Positions 52,970 through 62,186 are shown, numbered from the stretch's first letter. The stretch is DNA of 64,000 bases from Hoyosella altamirensis (GCF_014191505.1 NZ_JACHWS010000001.1:496001-560000); one strand, 5' to 3'. Made by a program: numbers and translations. Notes: generated by a model from the letters alone, not told the origin.

Positions 52970-54109
52970 TCAGCTCAGATGCCGCGTGGTGTCGATGCCC
53001 AGCGACATCCCAGCGAGCCCGCGCTGCCTTACGGCGAGCTTCTCAGCGATAGCGAGCAAAGCCTCGCCGGCCGCGGAGTCAGGGTGGCTCAGCACGATCG
53101 GCATTCCGGCATCGCCGCCTTCCCGGATCGCGGGATCGAGGGGCACCTGGCCGAGTAGCGGCACGCTCGCACCGATGGATTGAGTCAGCCGGTCCGCCAC
53201 CACCTGGCCGCCGCCGGAGCCGAAAATATCCATGCGCGTGCCGTCAGCTAGTTCGAGCCACGACATGTTCTCGATGACGCCAGCGACGCGTTGCCGCGTC
53301 TGCAAAGCGATAGCGCCCGCGCGTTCCGCCACTTCCGCGGCCGCCTGCTGCGGAGTAGTGACAACGAGGATCTCAGCGCCAGGAATCAGCTGTGCGACAG
53401 AAATCGCGATGTCCCCTGTGCCGGGCGGCAAGTCGAGCAGGAGGACGTCCAGATCACCCCAGAAGACGTCGGCAAGGAACTGCTGCAGAGCACGATGCAG
53501 CATTGGCCCCCGCCAGACCACTGGAACGTTGCCAGTGGTGAACTGGGCAATCGAGATGAGCTTCACCTCATGCGAAATGGGCGGCAGGATCATCCGCTCG
53601 ACTTGTGTTGGTTTCGCGTCAGTCCCAAGCATGCGCGGGATCGAATGCCCGTAGATATCGGCGTCTAGGACGCCCACGGAAAGTCCCCGTGCCGCGAGGG
53701 CAGCGGCGAGGTTGACGGTGACGCTGGACTTTCCGACGCCACCCTTTCCGGAAGCGACCGCGTACACGCGCGTAAGTGAGTTCGGCTGAGCGAAGGGAAT
53801 GACCGGCTCCGCGGAGTCACCGCGGAGCTTCTTTCGCAGCTCGCTGCGCTGCTCATCGTCCATGACGTCAAGGGTGACGCTCACATCGCGTACCCCAGGA
53901 ACGTCCGCTGCAGCCGACGACACGCGGTTCTCGATTTCAGAACGCATGGGGCACCCGGACACCGTGAGGTATATGCCGATCGCGACATCACCATCGCCGG
54001 TGATGTCGATGCTTTTCACCATGCCAAGTTCAGTTATGGGCTTGCGGATCTCGGGGTCTTGCACCCGGGCAAGCGCTGACCGGATGGCCGATTCAGTAAG
54101 TTGGGACAT
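52970..54109 (-). CDS. mrp: Mrp/ApbC-family P-loop ATPase, lacking CxxC
   Basis: A 379-residue protein: an N-terminal MIP18/DUF59 domain (LARVQDPEIRKPITELGMVKSIDI ... SGCPMRS) and a deviant P-loop domain, VASGKGGVGKSSVTVN, with DADIYGHS. In ApbC-type proteins a C-x-x-C near ENM binds the Fe-S cluster; here that place reads ENMSWLELADGTRMDIFGSGG with no Cys, as in M. tuberculosis Mrp. It may still be an Fe-S carrier by another site, or have a different job. Start ATG 54109 or 54115. Confidence 0.88.
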   Translation of the reverse strand: MSQLTESAIRSALARVQDPEIRKPITELGMVKSIDITGDGDVAIGIYLTVSGCPMRSEIENRVSSAAADVPGVRDVSVTLDVMDDEQRSELRKKLRGDSAEPVIPFAQPNSLTRVYAVASGKGGVGKSSVTVNLAAALAARGLSVGVLDADIYGHSIPRMLGTDAKPTQVERMILPPISHEVKLISIAQFTTGNVPVVWRGPMLHRALQQFLADVFWGDLDVLLLDLPPGTGDIAISVAQLIPGAEILVVTTPQQAAAEVAERAGAIALQTRQRVAGVIENMSWLELADGTRMDIFGSGGGQVVADRLTQSIGASVPLLGQVPLDPAIREGGDAGMPIVLSHPDSAAGEALLAIAEKLAVRQRGLAGMSLGIDTTRHLS

Positions 54110-54127
54110 CACCATCGATCATAGGCG

Positions 54128-54169
54128 CCGCCCCCAGCGTGCGGCGACTTGCCCGTCAGCTGGGGGCGG
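54128..54169 (-). terminator. Strong hairpin after the transglycosylase gene
   Basis: CCGCCCCCAGC (54128-54138) pairs exactly with GCTGGGGGCGG (54159-54169), an 11-base arm with a 20-base loop. It lies just past the transglycosylase stop on the minus strand and before mrp. There is no U-run. Confidence 0.6.
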
Positions 54170-54176
54170 ATTCCTA

Positions 54177-55394
54177 TCACGGGAATGGGAGCCGGAGGTC
54201 GGGGAGACCGGGAATTTCAGGCAGCGACGGTGGCGGCGGAGGCGGTGCCCCCTCGTCACCCTGACCTGGCCCGGGCTGCGGAGCGCAGAAGATCACGCAG
54301 GGGACCTGAGGCGGCGGTGGAAGCATCTCGGCCAGCTCGTCGAGTGGGTTCCGTGGGCGGTCCTCATCGCGGGTCTCATCCTCGTCCCCGTCGTCGAGTT
54401 CGCCATCCTCACCGCGTCGCAACTCGTCGATCAGCGAGGACATCGGGTCCCTAGCTGCGTCCGCGGAAGGATCTGGCAACTCCCAGGGAAGTGCGCCGGC
54501 TGGCGGCAGATCGGTCGGGGTGGGAAGTACACCGGTCGCGTAGGCGGTTGCCCAGTTCCGCACGTTATTCAGGTAGCTGCGCGATGCGTTGTAACGCAGG
54601 ATGGCTCGCTCCTGGTTGCCGGCCACGGTGAGATCCCCGCCGGCGTCGCACAGGTACTTCGCCGCCGCGACCGTCGCGTCGTAGACATTGTGAGGATCCG
54701 CCTGGCCGTCACCGTTGCCGTCGGTGGCGTACATCCGCCACGTGCTCGGTATGAACTGCATCGGGCCGACAGCACGGTCGAACTGGCTGTCGCCGTCAAG
54801 TGCGCCGCCGTCGGTATCACGGATCACGGCAGTATTCGGTGTGGTCCCATCCAGCCGCGGACCCAGGATCGGACGCAGTGTGCGCCCGTTTACGTCAACC
54901 GCGCCCCCAGATGCGTGCCCCGACTCAACGTGTCCAATGCCTGCAAGGAGGGTCCAGGAGATGCCGCACGAGGGGCGCAGTGCCTCCATCTGGGCTGCAG
55001 CTTTCTTGTAAGCCTCGAGCATGACAGCGGGAATCGCGAACGCCCCCAGGTTCACTGTCACATTGTTCAGAGCTTCACCCACGGCAAGGTTGAGGCCCTC
55101 AAGCAGGTCTTCCCCTGCCTGCTGGGCAATCGCGTCGGCTGCGACCGTCTGCTGGCTGCGCAACACTGTCGGATTGCGCAGTACGGGCGTCACCATGCCA
55201 ACAGACGAGTCGTTGTAGGCGGCTGCTGCGGCGTGGCTGATCTCGACCTCATGCACGGCCTGCGCGGCCGTGTCGGACGATTCAAGGTCTGATGCTGCTG
55301 CAACCCCGAACAGCCCGGCCGGGAGCAGACCGGCCATCGCGAGAACGCTGCTGCGGCGGTTGCGTGACGTGTCGCGGCGCTTCTTCGTCGGCAC
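54177..55394 (-). CDS. Secreted lytic murein transglycosylase-like protein
   Basis: A 405-residue exported protein. A Sec-type signal (basic TKKRRDTSRNRRSS, then SVLAMAGLLPAGLFGVAAA) precedes a long Ala-rich linker and an SLT_2 catalytic domain: GIGHVESGHASGGAV carries the catalytic Glu, and DSQFDRAVGPMQFIPSTWRMYATDGNGDGQADPHNVYDATVAAAKYL the substrate groove. The Pro/acidic C-terminal tail is disordered (DDGDEDETRDEDRP). It cleaves peptidoglycan glycan strands. GTG 55394 has AGGTGAGG upstream. It resembles Rv1230c. Confidence 0.88.
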   Translation of the reverse strand: MPTKKRRDTSRNRRSSVLAMAGLLPAGLFGVAAASDLESSDTAAQAVHEVEISHAAAAAYNDSSVGMVTPVLRNPTVLRSQQTVAADAIAQQAGEDLLEGLNLAVGEALNNVTVNLGAFAIPAVMLEAYKKAAAQMEALRPSCGISWTLLAGIGHVESGHASGGAVDVNGRTLRPILGPRLDGTTPNTAVIRDTDGGALDGDSQFDRAVGPMQFIPSTWRMYATDGNGDGQADPHNVYDATVAAAKYLCDAGGDLTVAGNQERAILRYNASRSYLNNVRNWATAYATGVLPTPTDLPPAGALPWELPDPSADAARDPMSSLIDELRRGEDGELDDGDEDETRDEDRPRNPLDELAEMLPPPPQVPCVIFCAPQPGPGQGDEGAPPPPPPSLPEIPGLPDLRLPFP

Positions 55395-55705
55395 TGGCGA
55401 ATTCCTCACCTTCGTTGTCAAAACGTGACTAACTTTACATACACGTTGCCGAGTTGCGCGCATCGATTGACCAAGTTGATCCGCGGTCCGGTCAACTCTC
55501 AGGAACTAGGCCGTACCATTGGTCTGGATCTGTCGGTTTTGCGCCGAAGATCCGGATGTCACGCGTGGGATTAGAGTCACAGTTGAGCACTGGCTGGCAC
55601 TTCCCGCGTGCGCTGTGCGTTATCGGGAAAGAAGCAACTATTCGGGACGGCAGGCCGTGCTGCGCAGACCGGCCGAAAGCCTCATCACCCTCGAGGAGAG
55701 TGACG
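55395..55705. other. Divergent intergenic region, 311 bases, with an inverted repeat
   Basis: Between the divergent transglycosylase and stress-protein genes. GGTCAA and TTGACC... dyads (TTGACC-N17-GGTCAA, on the minus strand) are seen near 55467-55495, plus a short GTTGA/TCAAC pair in the same place. No open frame there has a believable start or family; the frame from 55454 joined to the + strand gene is an extension without support. Confidence 0.4.
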
Positions 55706-56194
55706 ATGACAAGTCCGCTTAGCGGGGCGAAGAAGTTTGGGCTGCCCACCCCGCCAACTGGATGGCCTATTGGCGCGTACCCGACCTACGCTGAGGCACA
55801 ACGTGCGGTTGATTATTTGTCTGACCAGCAGTTCCCGGTGCAGGACGTCACCATTGTCGGAGTCGACCTCATGCAGGTCGAGCGGGTCACCGGTCGGCTG
55901 AACTGGCCACGCGTGATCGGTGGGGCGGTGGTCACCGGTGCATGGATCGGCGTTTTCATTGGTCTGCTCATCGGAATCTTCACTGGGCAGTTGCTCGAGC
56001 CACTCGTCACCGGAATCTTCTTCGGCGTCCTGTTCTGGGTAGTCATGCAGGCCGTCCAATATGCCGCCTCGCGCGGACAGCGCGATTTCCAGTCGACGAT
56101 GCAACTTGTAGCAGGCCGATACGACGTGTTATGCAATCCGACGAATGCGGAGCGGGGGCGTGACTTGCTCGCGCGCCTAGCGGGGGGCCACTGA
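55706..56194 (+). CDS. General-stress-protein-17M-like membrane protein (Rv1234-like)
   Basis: A 162-residue protein. An N-terminal domain (PIGAYPTYAEAQRAVDYLSDQQFPVQDVTIVGVDLMQVERVTG) has the form of a GSP17M-type alpha/beta domain; two membrane helices follow, with GGAVVTGAWIGVFIGLLIGIF and LVTGIFFGVLFWVVMQAV. ATG 55706 has GAGGAGAG upstream. Homologues are common in actinobacteria; molecular role unknown. It precedes the SUFU-domain gene by three bases. Confidence 0.82.
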   Translation: MTSPLSGAKKFGLPTPPTGWPIGAYPTYAEAQRAVDYLSDQQFPVQDVTIVGVDLMQVERVTGRLNWPRVIGGAVVTGAWIGVFIGLLIGIFTGQLLEPLVTGIFFGVLFWVVMQAVQYAASRGQRDFQSTMQLVAGRYDVLCNPTNAERGRDLLARLAGGH

Positions 56195-56197
56195 ACC

Positions 56198-56782
56198 ATG
56201 TCCGCGCGTGATCTGCCAGCCCGAGTGCGGGCTCACATCACAACTGAACTTGCGATCGGCGAACCCGCGGCCGCGTCGGTGACCTTCCTGGGCGTGGAAC
56301 CCATCGAAGTCTTGCGTTTCGGCCCCGCGCCCGGCGGCCTCGTCTACTACGCGACGTGCGGCTGCAGCCAGCAACCCATGGGCGATCCCGCGGATATCAT
56401 GGCCGACCCGGTGCGTGGCCCGCGCGCGGAGGTTGTCATGCGACTGCGCGGCGGAGTCGACCAAGTCCTTCGCCCGCTCGCCGTGATCGCCGCTTCGCCC
56501 GGTGTTGAAGGATTGATCCTCGCGGAAGATTCCCTCATCGACCTGAGTGAGCCGTTGTGGCCCGGTGCAGCGTTCACCGCAGTGGTCCTGGGGCGCAGTG
56601 AGGTGCAACCGCTCACTCTGTCGGATCCCATGTCACCTATCGAGTTCTTCGATGCGGTGCCGATTACCTCGACGGAAGCGGCGTGGGTGCGCCTGCGTGG
56701 CGTTCCAGCGCTGCGGGAAGCCTGGGCAGAGGCGTCGATCGACACGACTGACCCCGCTCGATCTGCAGTTCGGATGACGTGA
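56198..56782 (+). CDS. Suppressor-of-fused (SUFU)-domain protein
   Basis: A 194-residue protein with a single SUFU-like domain: FGPAPGGLVYYATCGCSQQPMGDPADIM is followed by PLTLSDPMSPIEFFDAVPITSTEAAWVRLRGVPALREAW, the typical bacterial SUFU C-terminal motif. Bacterial SUFU proteins have been linked to toxin or effector immunity and to unknown housekeeping roles. It lies 3 bases after the membrane stress protein and 25 before the PHP gene, so the three probably form one operon. Confidence 0.82.
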   Translation: MSARDLPARVRAHITTELAIGEPAAASVTFLGVEPIEVLRFGPAPGGLVYYATCGCSQQPMGDPADIMADPVRGPRAEVVMRLRGGVDQVLRPLAVIAASPGVEGLILAEDSLIDLSEPLWPGAAFTAVVLGRSEVQPLTLSDPMSPIEFFDAVPITSTEAAWVRLRGVPALREAWAEASIDTTDPARSAVRMT

Positions 56783-56807
56783 CGATGTGGAGTGGGATGA
56801 TGCGGAG

Positions 56808-57671
56808 ATGACGCGCATCGATCTGCACACTCATACGACAGCGTCGGATGGCACAGACTCCCCGGCACAGCTGATCGAGAATGCTGCTGCTGCCGGAATC
56901 GACGTGCTCGCCCTGACTGACCACGACACGACGTCGGGATGGGATGAGGCTGCCGCGGCCTTGCCTGCGGGAATGGTGCTGATCAGGGGCATGGAGATGT
57001 CGTGCGTCGGCAGGGGAGAAGACGGATATCCCGTTTCCGTCCACTTGCTGGCGTATCTATTCGACCCGAACCATTCTTCGCTTGCTGCCGAGCGGAAACG
57101 GCTACGTGAAGCGCGGCGCGCACGCATCGCAACCATGGCGGAACGGATGCAGGCGGACGGACTCCCCATCGATGCCGAACGGATTCTCGCGGAAGCGGGG
57201 CCAGCGGTTGGGCGTCCACACCTGGCCAGAGCCCTCACAGAAGCGGGCGTCGTCTCATCGGTGCAGGAGTCCTTTCAGCACTTGCTTTCGCCGCGCGGTC
57301 CTTACTACGTGCCGATGCGGAACACCGATCTCGGCTCTGCGGTCGCAATGGTGCGAGAAGCAGGTGGAGTGCCTGTCCTCGCCCACGCCCGAGCAAGTGC
57401 GCGGGGCCGGCTTGTCGACCTCGAGCACATTGAAAACCTCGCGGAGAGCGGCGCGCTCGCCGGGCTCGAGATCGACCATCCAGATCATTCGGCGCCTGAC
57501 CGTGAGCTCCTGCTTAAGATCGCGCACCGCTACTCGCTGATCATGACGGGCTCGTCGGACTATCACGGAGCGAACAAGCACATCAGGCTGGGCGCCTTCA
57601 CGACGGCCCCCGCTCAACTCGATGCCATTGTCGCCGCGGGCACCGGCGTCGAGGTCGTAGTGGGAGAGTGA
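56808..57671 (+). CDS. PHP-domain phosphoesterase (YciV/RNase AM-like)
   Basis: A 287-residue metal-dependent phosphoesterase. IDLHTHTTASDGT, ALTDHDTTSGWDEA, an extended middle, and the C-terminal GSSDYHG are the four PHP metal motifs. E. coli YciV (RNase AM) and its relatives hydrolyse 3',5'-nucleotide bisphosphates and short 5' ends. ATG 56808 is chosen because IDLHTHT should start near the N-terminus. It overlaps the following gene by four bases (GTGA). Confidence 0.88.
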   Translation: MTRIDLHTHTTASDGTDSPAQLIENAAAAGIDVLALTDHDTTSGWDEAAAALPAGMVLIRGMEMSCVGRGEDGYPVSVHLLAYLFDPNHSSLAAERKRLREARRARIATMAERMQADGLPIDAERILAEAGPAVGRPHLARALTEAGVVSSVQESFQHLLSPRGPYYVPMRNTDLGSAVAMVREAGGVPVLAHARASARGRLVDLEHIENLAESGALAGLEIDHPDHSAPDRELLLKIAHRYSLIMTGSSDYHGANKHIRLGAFTTAPAQLDAIVAAGTGVEVVVGE

Positions 57672-58015
57672 GAGTGGTGTACGAGAACACGCAGAGCTTG
57701 CATGGGTACGGCCAGCAGGGTGCGGTCGCCGCGCGCGACGGAATGGCTGTGCGGGCGTTCCGTGGTCTGTCCGGGGCCCTGGCCGCTGGGCTCGCGGTGC
57801 TGACGATCGTGGTGGTTGTCGTGAGCCACTACGCTCCCGAGCGGGGCCTTGCCGGGCCGGGATCGGCGTCGGTTTTCTGGCACGTTACTGGCGGTGTGGT
57901 TGCTGTGGCGGCGCAAATCGTCGCTGACCGGACTCGTGGTCTGCTCGCTTTCCTCTGGAGCGTGATCGTTATCACTACAGTGGGTGTTGTTCTCTTCGCG
58001 CAATGGTGGAGCTGA
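57668..58015 (+). CDS. Small membrane protein with two or three helices, unknown
   Basis: A 115-residue protein: N-terminal hydrophilic segment, then hydrophobic segments LSGALAAGLAVLTIVVVVV, SVFWHVTGGVVAVAAQIV and LLAFLWSVIVITTVGVVLFA. The GTG at 57668 overlaps the PHP gene. Function unknown; co-transcription with the PHP gene is likely. Confidence 0.7.
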   Translation: MRVVYENTQSLHGYGQQGAVAARDGMAVRAFRGLSGALAAGLAVLTIVVVVVSHYAPERGLAGPGSASVFWHVTGGVVAVAAQIVADRTRGLLAFLWSVIVITTVGVVLFAQWWS

Positions 58016-58465
58016 CGGCGTCCCCTGTTCAGCGCCCGCTCACCACGGACGAGGTATGGCTGTGAGGCGCGCAACCTGTTGTGCTGGCGAGTTGCCAGGT
58101 TGATCCGGCGCTGGCGGCGGTGGCAGACTGTGAATGCTTGCGCCACAGCTACCGCCGTGGTGAAGCGGCAAACACACGTAGAGTGGCGGCCCGGGGTTGA
58201 TCCCTCATCTGGCACGGCGTCACTCATCGAGGCCCGTCCTGATTTTTTGTGCTGCGCCGCAACTCGACTAGGCCCCGACTTGGCCCAGCGAAGACTCAGT
58301 GAAGAGGCGGCGAAACAGCCATCGGGCAGGCCAGTGCGCGCCCGTGAAGTAACGCGGGTAGGGTCAAATGATCGCAATATGCCCTAAACCGGTCTGCCGG
58401 TTCGGGTTGGAGAGACCACTAACCGCTGCGGTTGTGCTGGTCGTAATTGTGCAGGAGTAGCTGAC
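58016..58465 (+). other. 450-base gap upstream of the malic enzyme, hairpin-rich
   Basis: No convincing gene here; the one open frame has odd codons and no family. Several short perfect stems are visible: CAACCTG/CAGGTTG near 58072-58102, CGCCAC/GTGGCG near 58141-58189, AACCGG-TCTG-CCGGTT at 58387-58402, and AACCG-CTG-CGGTT near 58420. A T6 run lies near 58243. The region may be a leader, or a small RNA; it is too ambiguous to call. Confidence 0.4.
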
Positions 58466-59689
58466 GTGTCCACCGTTTCGGAAGCGGACCGCCCCGGCGG
58501 GGGTGAGGCGGGTAACCAGGGAGCAGCAGGCCCAGGCCCGATCACCGAACAGGAGATCTTCTCGAGCCACGAGGGGGGCAAGCTTTCAGTAGAAATCACA
58601 GCGCCGCTCGATAGCCAGCGCGCGCTTTCTATCGCTTACACGCCGGGCGTCGCACAGGTTTCCCGCGCAATCGCCGCTGACGAGACTCTGGCTGCTCGGT
58701 ACACGTGGACCAGCCGGCTCGTGGTGGTGGTCAGCGATGGCAGCGCTGTGCTTGGTCTCGGCGACATCGGGCCCAAAGCGTCTTTGCCGGTGATGGAAGG
58801 CAAAGCGGCGCTATTCAAGTCTTTCGCAGGACTCAACTCGATTCCGCTTGTTCTCGACACGAAGGATCCCGACGAAATCGTCGAGACGCTGGTCCGTTTG
58901 CGCCCCTCGTTCGGCGCGGTCAACCTCGAGGACATCTCAGCGCCACGATGCTTCGAGATCGAGCAGCGAGTGATCGAGGCGCTCGATTGCCCGGTCATGC
59001 ACGATGACCAGCATGGAACCGCCATTGTCGTGCTTGCCGCGCTGACGGGCGCAGCGCGAGCACTCGGCCGTGAGCTTGCGCCCATGCGTATTGTCATCGC
59101 GGGCGCGGGAGCAGCCGGCGTCGCATGCGCGAACATCCTGCTCGCAGCCGGAATCAACGACGTAATCGTGGTGGACTCAAAAGGCATCGTCGAGCCGGGG
59201 CGTTCAGACCTCAACGGGGTAAAACAGGATCTCGCGGCGCGGACGAATCCAACTGGCCGCAGGGGCGGAGTCGCAGAAGCGCTCGATGGTGCAGACGTGT
59301 TTCTCGGTGTGTCAGCCGGAAAAGTTCCCGAGCCGCTCATTGCGACTATGGCACCGAATTCGATCGTCTTCGCGCTGTCGAACCCTGATCCGGAGATTCA
59401 CCCCGAAATCGCTCGAAAGTACGCGGCCGTTGTTGCAACTGGACGCAGCGACTACCCGAACCAGATCAACAACGTGCTCGCATTCCCGGGCGTGTTCAAG
59501 GGTGCACTCGATACAGGTGCGCGGCGAATCACTGAAAAGATGAAAATCGCTGCGGCAGAGGCGATTCTGTCAGTTCTCGGTGATGAACTCTCGGCGGAGA
59601 AGATCGTGCCGAGCCCACTTGATCCACGTGTAGCTCCAGCGGTAGCAGAGGCTGTCGCACGTGTGGCCAAAGAAGAGGGCGTCGCGTAA
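58466..59689 (+). CDS. NAD(P)-dependent malic enzyme (short, MaeB-like)
   Basis: A 407-residue oxidative decarboxylase of malate. YTPGVAQVSRAIA has the catalytic Tyr; KAALFKSFAGL the Lys; LEDISAPRCFEIEQR the metal-binding Glu/Asp and VMHDDQHGTAIVV the rest; GAGAAGVACANILL is the nucleotide-binding loop. It makes pyruvate and NAD(P)H from malate. The length is that of single-domain malic enzymes without the acetyltransferase tail. GTG 58466 is chosen with CAGGAGTAG upstream. A strong terminator follows. Confidence 0.9.
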   Translation: MSTVSEADRPGGGEAGNQGAAGPGPITEQEIFSSHEGGKLSVEITAPLDSQRALSIAYTPGVAQVSRAIAADETLAARYTWTSRLVVVVSDGSAVLGLGDIGPKASLPVMEGKAALFKSFAGLNSIPLVLDTKDPDEIVETLVRLRPSFGAVNLEDISAPRCFEIEQRVIEALDCPVMHDDQHGTAIVVLAALTGAARALGRELAPMRIVIAGAGAAGVACANILLAAGINDVIVVDSKGIVEPGRSDLNGVKQDLAARTNPTGRRGGVAEALDGADVFLGVSAGKVPEPLIATMAPNSIVFALSNPDPEIHPEIARKYAAVVATGRSDYPNQINNVLAFPGVFKGALDTGARRITEKMKIAAAEAILSVLGDELSAEKIVPSPLDPRVAPAVAEAVARVAKEEGVA

Positions 59690-59698
59690 CAGAAGAAA

Positions 59699-59747
59699 AA
59701 TCGTGGAGCCTTTTTCCCTCGTGCAGAGGGAAAAAGGCTCCACGATT
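59699..59747. terminator. Strong bidirectional terminator
   Basis: A perfect 22-base inverted repeat (59699-59720 with 59726-59747) around a five-base loop, directly after the malic-enzyme gene. The stem includes a T5/A5 block and ends in AAT/ATT. It separates convergent malic enzyme and SDR genes. Confidence 0.9.
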
Positions 59748-59762
59748 AGTTTGTGCTGACCG

Positions 59763-60605
59763 TCAGACTGCGGACTGTCCGGCCTTCTTCATCACGCGGC
59801 CAGCCGTTGCGGCGAAGATCCGCTGATAGCCCGAGCCGGTTGCCCGCTGGAAAAGATCCAGTGCGCGTGCATCAAGCCCGATCAGGCAGCGTGCGCGATT
59901 GCGGCGAACGTCAGTGAGAATTCGCTGGGCCGCCGCTTCCGGACTAGTGCGGGCGAGGTGCTTGTCGAAGAACTCGCCGAGAGACGAGGCGTCGGTACCT
60001 TCCGCAGCCGTCGCGGTACGCGCGATTGCGGTCTTGATGCCCCCGGGGTGAACGCATGTCACCTTGACGGGATGGCCGTTGGTGATCATCTCCATCCGCA
60101 GCGCCTCAGTGAAACCACGCACTGCGAACTTCGCGGCGTTGTATGCCGACTGCGACGGAATGGCGACGAGACCAAACAAACTCGAGATGTTCACGACGTG
60201 TCCGTCACCCGACGCAATCAGGTGTGGGAGGAAAGCCTTCGTACCATTCACCACGCCCCAGAAATCGACGTCCATGATGCGCTCGATGTCTTTGAACTCG
60301 CTGACTTCCACGTCACCGGTGAACGCAATACCCGCATTATTGAAGATCAGGTTCACCTTGCCGAAATGTGCAGCGACTTCGTCCGCGTATGCGAGGACCG
60401 CTTCGCGCTCAGCAACGTTGAGGGCCGCGGTGTGCACCTCGGCGCCAAGCGCGCGCGCCGCCTGTGCGGTCTCATCGAGGCCGATCGTGTTGACGTCGGA
60501 AAGGGCGAGCCTTGCGCCCTCCTTGGCAAGCTGCAGAGCGAGGGCGCGTCCGATACCGGATCCGGCGCCAGTGATGACGGCGACCTTTCCTTGGAACTTG
60601 GTCAT
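59763..60605 (-). CDS. Short-chain dehydrogenase/reductase (SDR)
   Basis: A 280-residue classical SDR. TGAGSGIGRALALQLAK is the cofactor loop, NNAGIAF the structural Asn, and SAYNAAKFAVRG the Tyr-x3-Lys catalytic pair. It oxidises or reduces an alcohol/carbonyl with NAD(P). It starts at 60605, four bases into the upstream monooxygenase gene, so the two are translated together; substrates may be consecutive steps (alcohol-ketone then ketone-ester). Confidence 0.88.
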   Translation of the reverse strand: MTKFQGKVAVITGAGSGIGRALALQLAKEGARLALSDVNTIGLDETAQAARALGAEVHTAALNVAEREAVLAYADEVAAHFGKVNLIFNNAGIAFTGDVEVSEFKDIERIMDVDFWGVVNGTKAFLPHLIASGDGHVVNISSLFGLVAIPSQSAYNAAKFAVRGFTEALRMEMITNGHPVKVTCVHPGGIKTAIARTATAAEGTDASSLGEFFDKHLARTSPEAAAQRILTDVRRNRARCLIGLDARALDLFQRATGSGYQRIFAATAGRVMKKAGQSAV

Positions 60606-62179
60606 CGGCGGGCCTTCTTTCCGGTAGAGGTAGCTTCGACAGGCTCGCTGTCAGCAGGGGTGGCGGTCGGGTCTGGGTTTTCGGCCATGACGGTGATGCC
60701 GTAGTTTTCCGCATCAAACTTCTTAAGCATGTTGCGGAAGGAGAACGTGAAACCTGGCCAGAGCGTGGTGTTGTTCCCGTGCTTGTCGAGGTACCAGCTC
60801 GCGCAGCCGCCGGTCATCCACACGGTGGGCGCCAGTTGCGCCTGCAACTCGCTGTTGAATGCGGCTTGAGCTTCCTTGTGGACCTCGAATGTCGCGATGT
60901 TGTCGCGCTCGATTGTCTTGAGTGCGTCGACAACGTAGTTGAGCTGCGATTCGATCATGAAAACCATGGAGGTGTGACCGAGGCCCGTATTAGGCCCGAC
61001 AAGGAAGAAGAGGTTCGGGAATCCCGCTACGGTAGTGCCCTTGTATCCCTGCATGCCGGACTCGTCAAAGACCTCGGCGAGGGAGCGGCCCTCGCGGCCG
61101 TAGATGCCTTTGAACGTCGGGGAGTCGGTGACATGGAAACCAGTGGCGATGATCAGTGCATCGATTTCACGCTCGGTTCCATCCGCGGTCACGATGGAGT
61201 TCTCACGGACCTCCGTGATCCCGTCGGTGACCAGATCAACGTTGTCCCGGTCGAGAGCAGGGTAGTAGGCGTTCGAGATCAGCATCCGCTTGCAGCCGAT
61301 GCGGAAGTCGGGTGTGACCTTCTTGCGTAGCTCGGGGTCGCGGATCTGCGCGAAGATCATGCCTTGGGCGAGAGCTTGGAGCCCCGCCATGAGTTTCGGT
61401 GCCTTTGCGAGACCCACAACCTGGGTTTCACGCGCAGCGTATACACCGGCGCGGGCGAGGCGCTGCAGACCTGGAATATTGCGGAATGCCCACCGCTCGA
61501 TACCGAAATAGGGCCGGTCGAAACGGGGCAGCACCCACGGCGCTGTCCGCTGATAAACATCGAGCTGTGCGACTTCGGGAGCTATCGAAGGCACGATCTG
61601 GATTGCGGAAGCGCCGGTGCCGATGATTGCGACGCGCTTGCCCTTAAGGTCTGACGAATGATCCCAGCGTGCAGAGTGGAACATCTGCCCGGTGAAAGAT
61701 TCGATGCCCGGGATGGCGGGGAGTGCAGGTTCGCACAAGGCTCCGACACCGGAGACTAAGAACCGCGCGGTGACGCGCCCCGCTGAGGTTTCGATAACCC
61801 ACTGGCCAGATGCGGTGTCCCAGCGTGCCTCTTGTACCTCACAGCCGAAAAGGTGGTTCTCGACGACGCCAGCGTCCTCGGCGACCTTGCGAAGGTATGC
61901 CTGGATCTCGGGCTGGCGGGAGAACGACCGGGACCAGTCACCCAGTGCGAATGAGTAGGAGTACAGCTGCGAGGGGACGTCGCAGGCGGCACCAGGATAG
62001 GTGTTGTCACGCCACGTGCCGCCGACTTCGCTGCCACGCTCTAGGACGACGAAGGAGTGGGTACCGAGCTCCTTCAGTTTGATTGCTGCGCCAAGGCCGG
62101 AGAAGCCGCTGCCGATCACGGCAACGTCGACATGGCGCGCAGCGGTTTTTGTACCCGAATCTTCAGACCTCACTGTCAT
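60602..62179 (-). CDS. Baeyer-Villiger-type flavin monooxygenase
   Basis: A 525-residue FAD-dependent monooxygenase. VAVIGSGFSGLGAAIKL is the first Rossmann motif; FTGQMFHSARWDHS is the Baeyer-Villiger fingerprint F-x-G-x3-H-x3-W-D; IIGTGASAIQIVPSI the second, NADPH-binding, Rossmann loop. It inserts oxygen next to a carbonyl, e.g. in ketone degradation. It is divergent from a TetR regulator and coupled to an SDR, a catabolic arrangement. Substrate is not decided. Confidence 0.9.
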   Translation of the reverse strand: MTVRSEDSGTKTAARHVDVAVIGSGFSGLGAAIKLKELGTHSFVVLERGSEVGGTWRDNTYPGAACDVPSQLYSYSFALGDWSRSFSRQPEIQAYLRKVAEDAGVVENHLFGCEVQEARWDTASGQWVIETSAGRVTARFLVSGVGALCEPALPAIPGIESFTGQMFHSARWDHSSDLKGKRVAIIGTGASAIQIVPSIAPEVAQLDVYQRTAPWVLPRFDRPYFGIERWAFRNIPGLQRLARAGVYAARETQVVGLAKAPKLMAGLQALAQGMIFAQIRDPELRKKVTPDFRIGCKRMLISNAYYPALDRDNVDLVTDGITEVRENSIVTADGTEREIDALIIATGFHVTDSPTFKGIYGREGRSLAEVFDESGMQGYKGTTVAGFPNLFFLVGPNTGLGHTSMVFMIESQLNYVVDALKTIERDNIATFEVHKEAQAAFNSELQAQLAPTVWMTGGCASWYLDKHGNNTTLWPGFTFSFRNMLKKFDAENYGITVMAENPDPTATPADSEPVEATSTGKKARR

Positions 62180-62186
62180 GCCAATG

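Noticed and set aside
58079-58387. Frame in the gap before the malic enzyme
   Set aside because: Unusual composition, no ribosome-binding site, no family; hairpins in the same place suggest RNA rather than protein.
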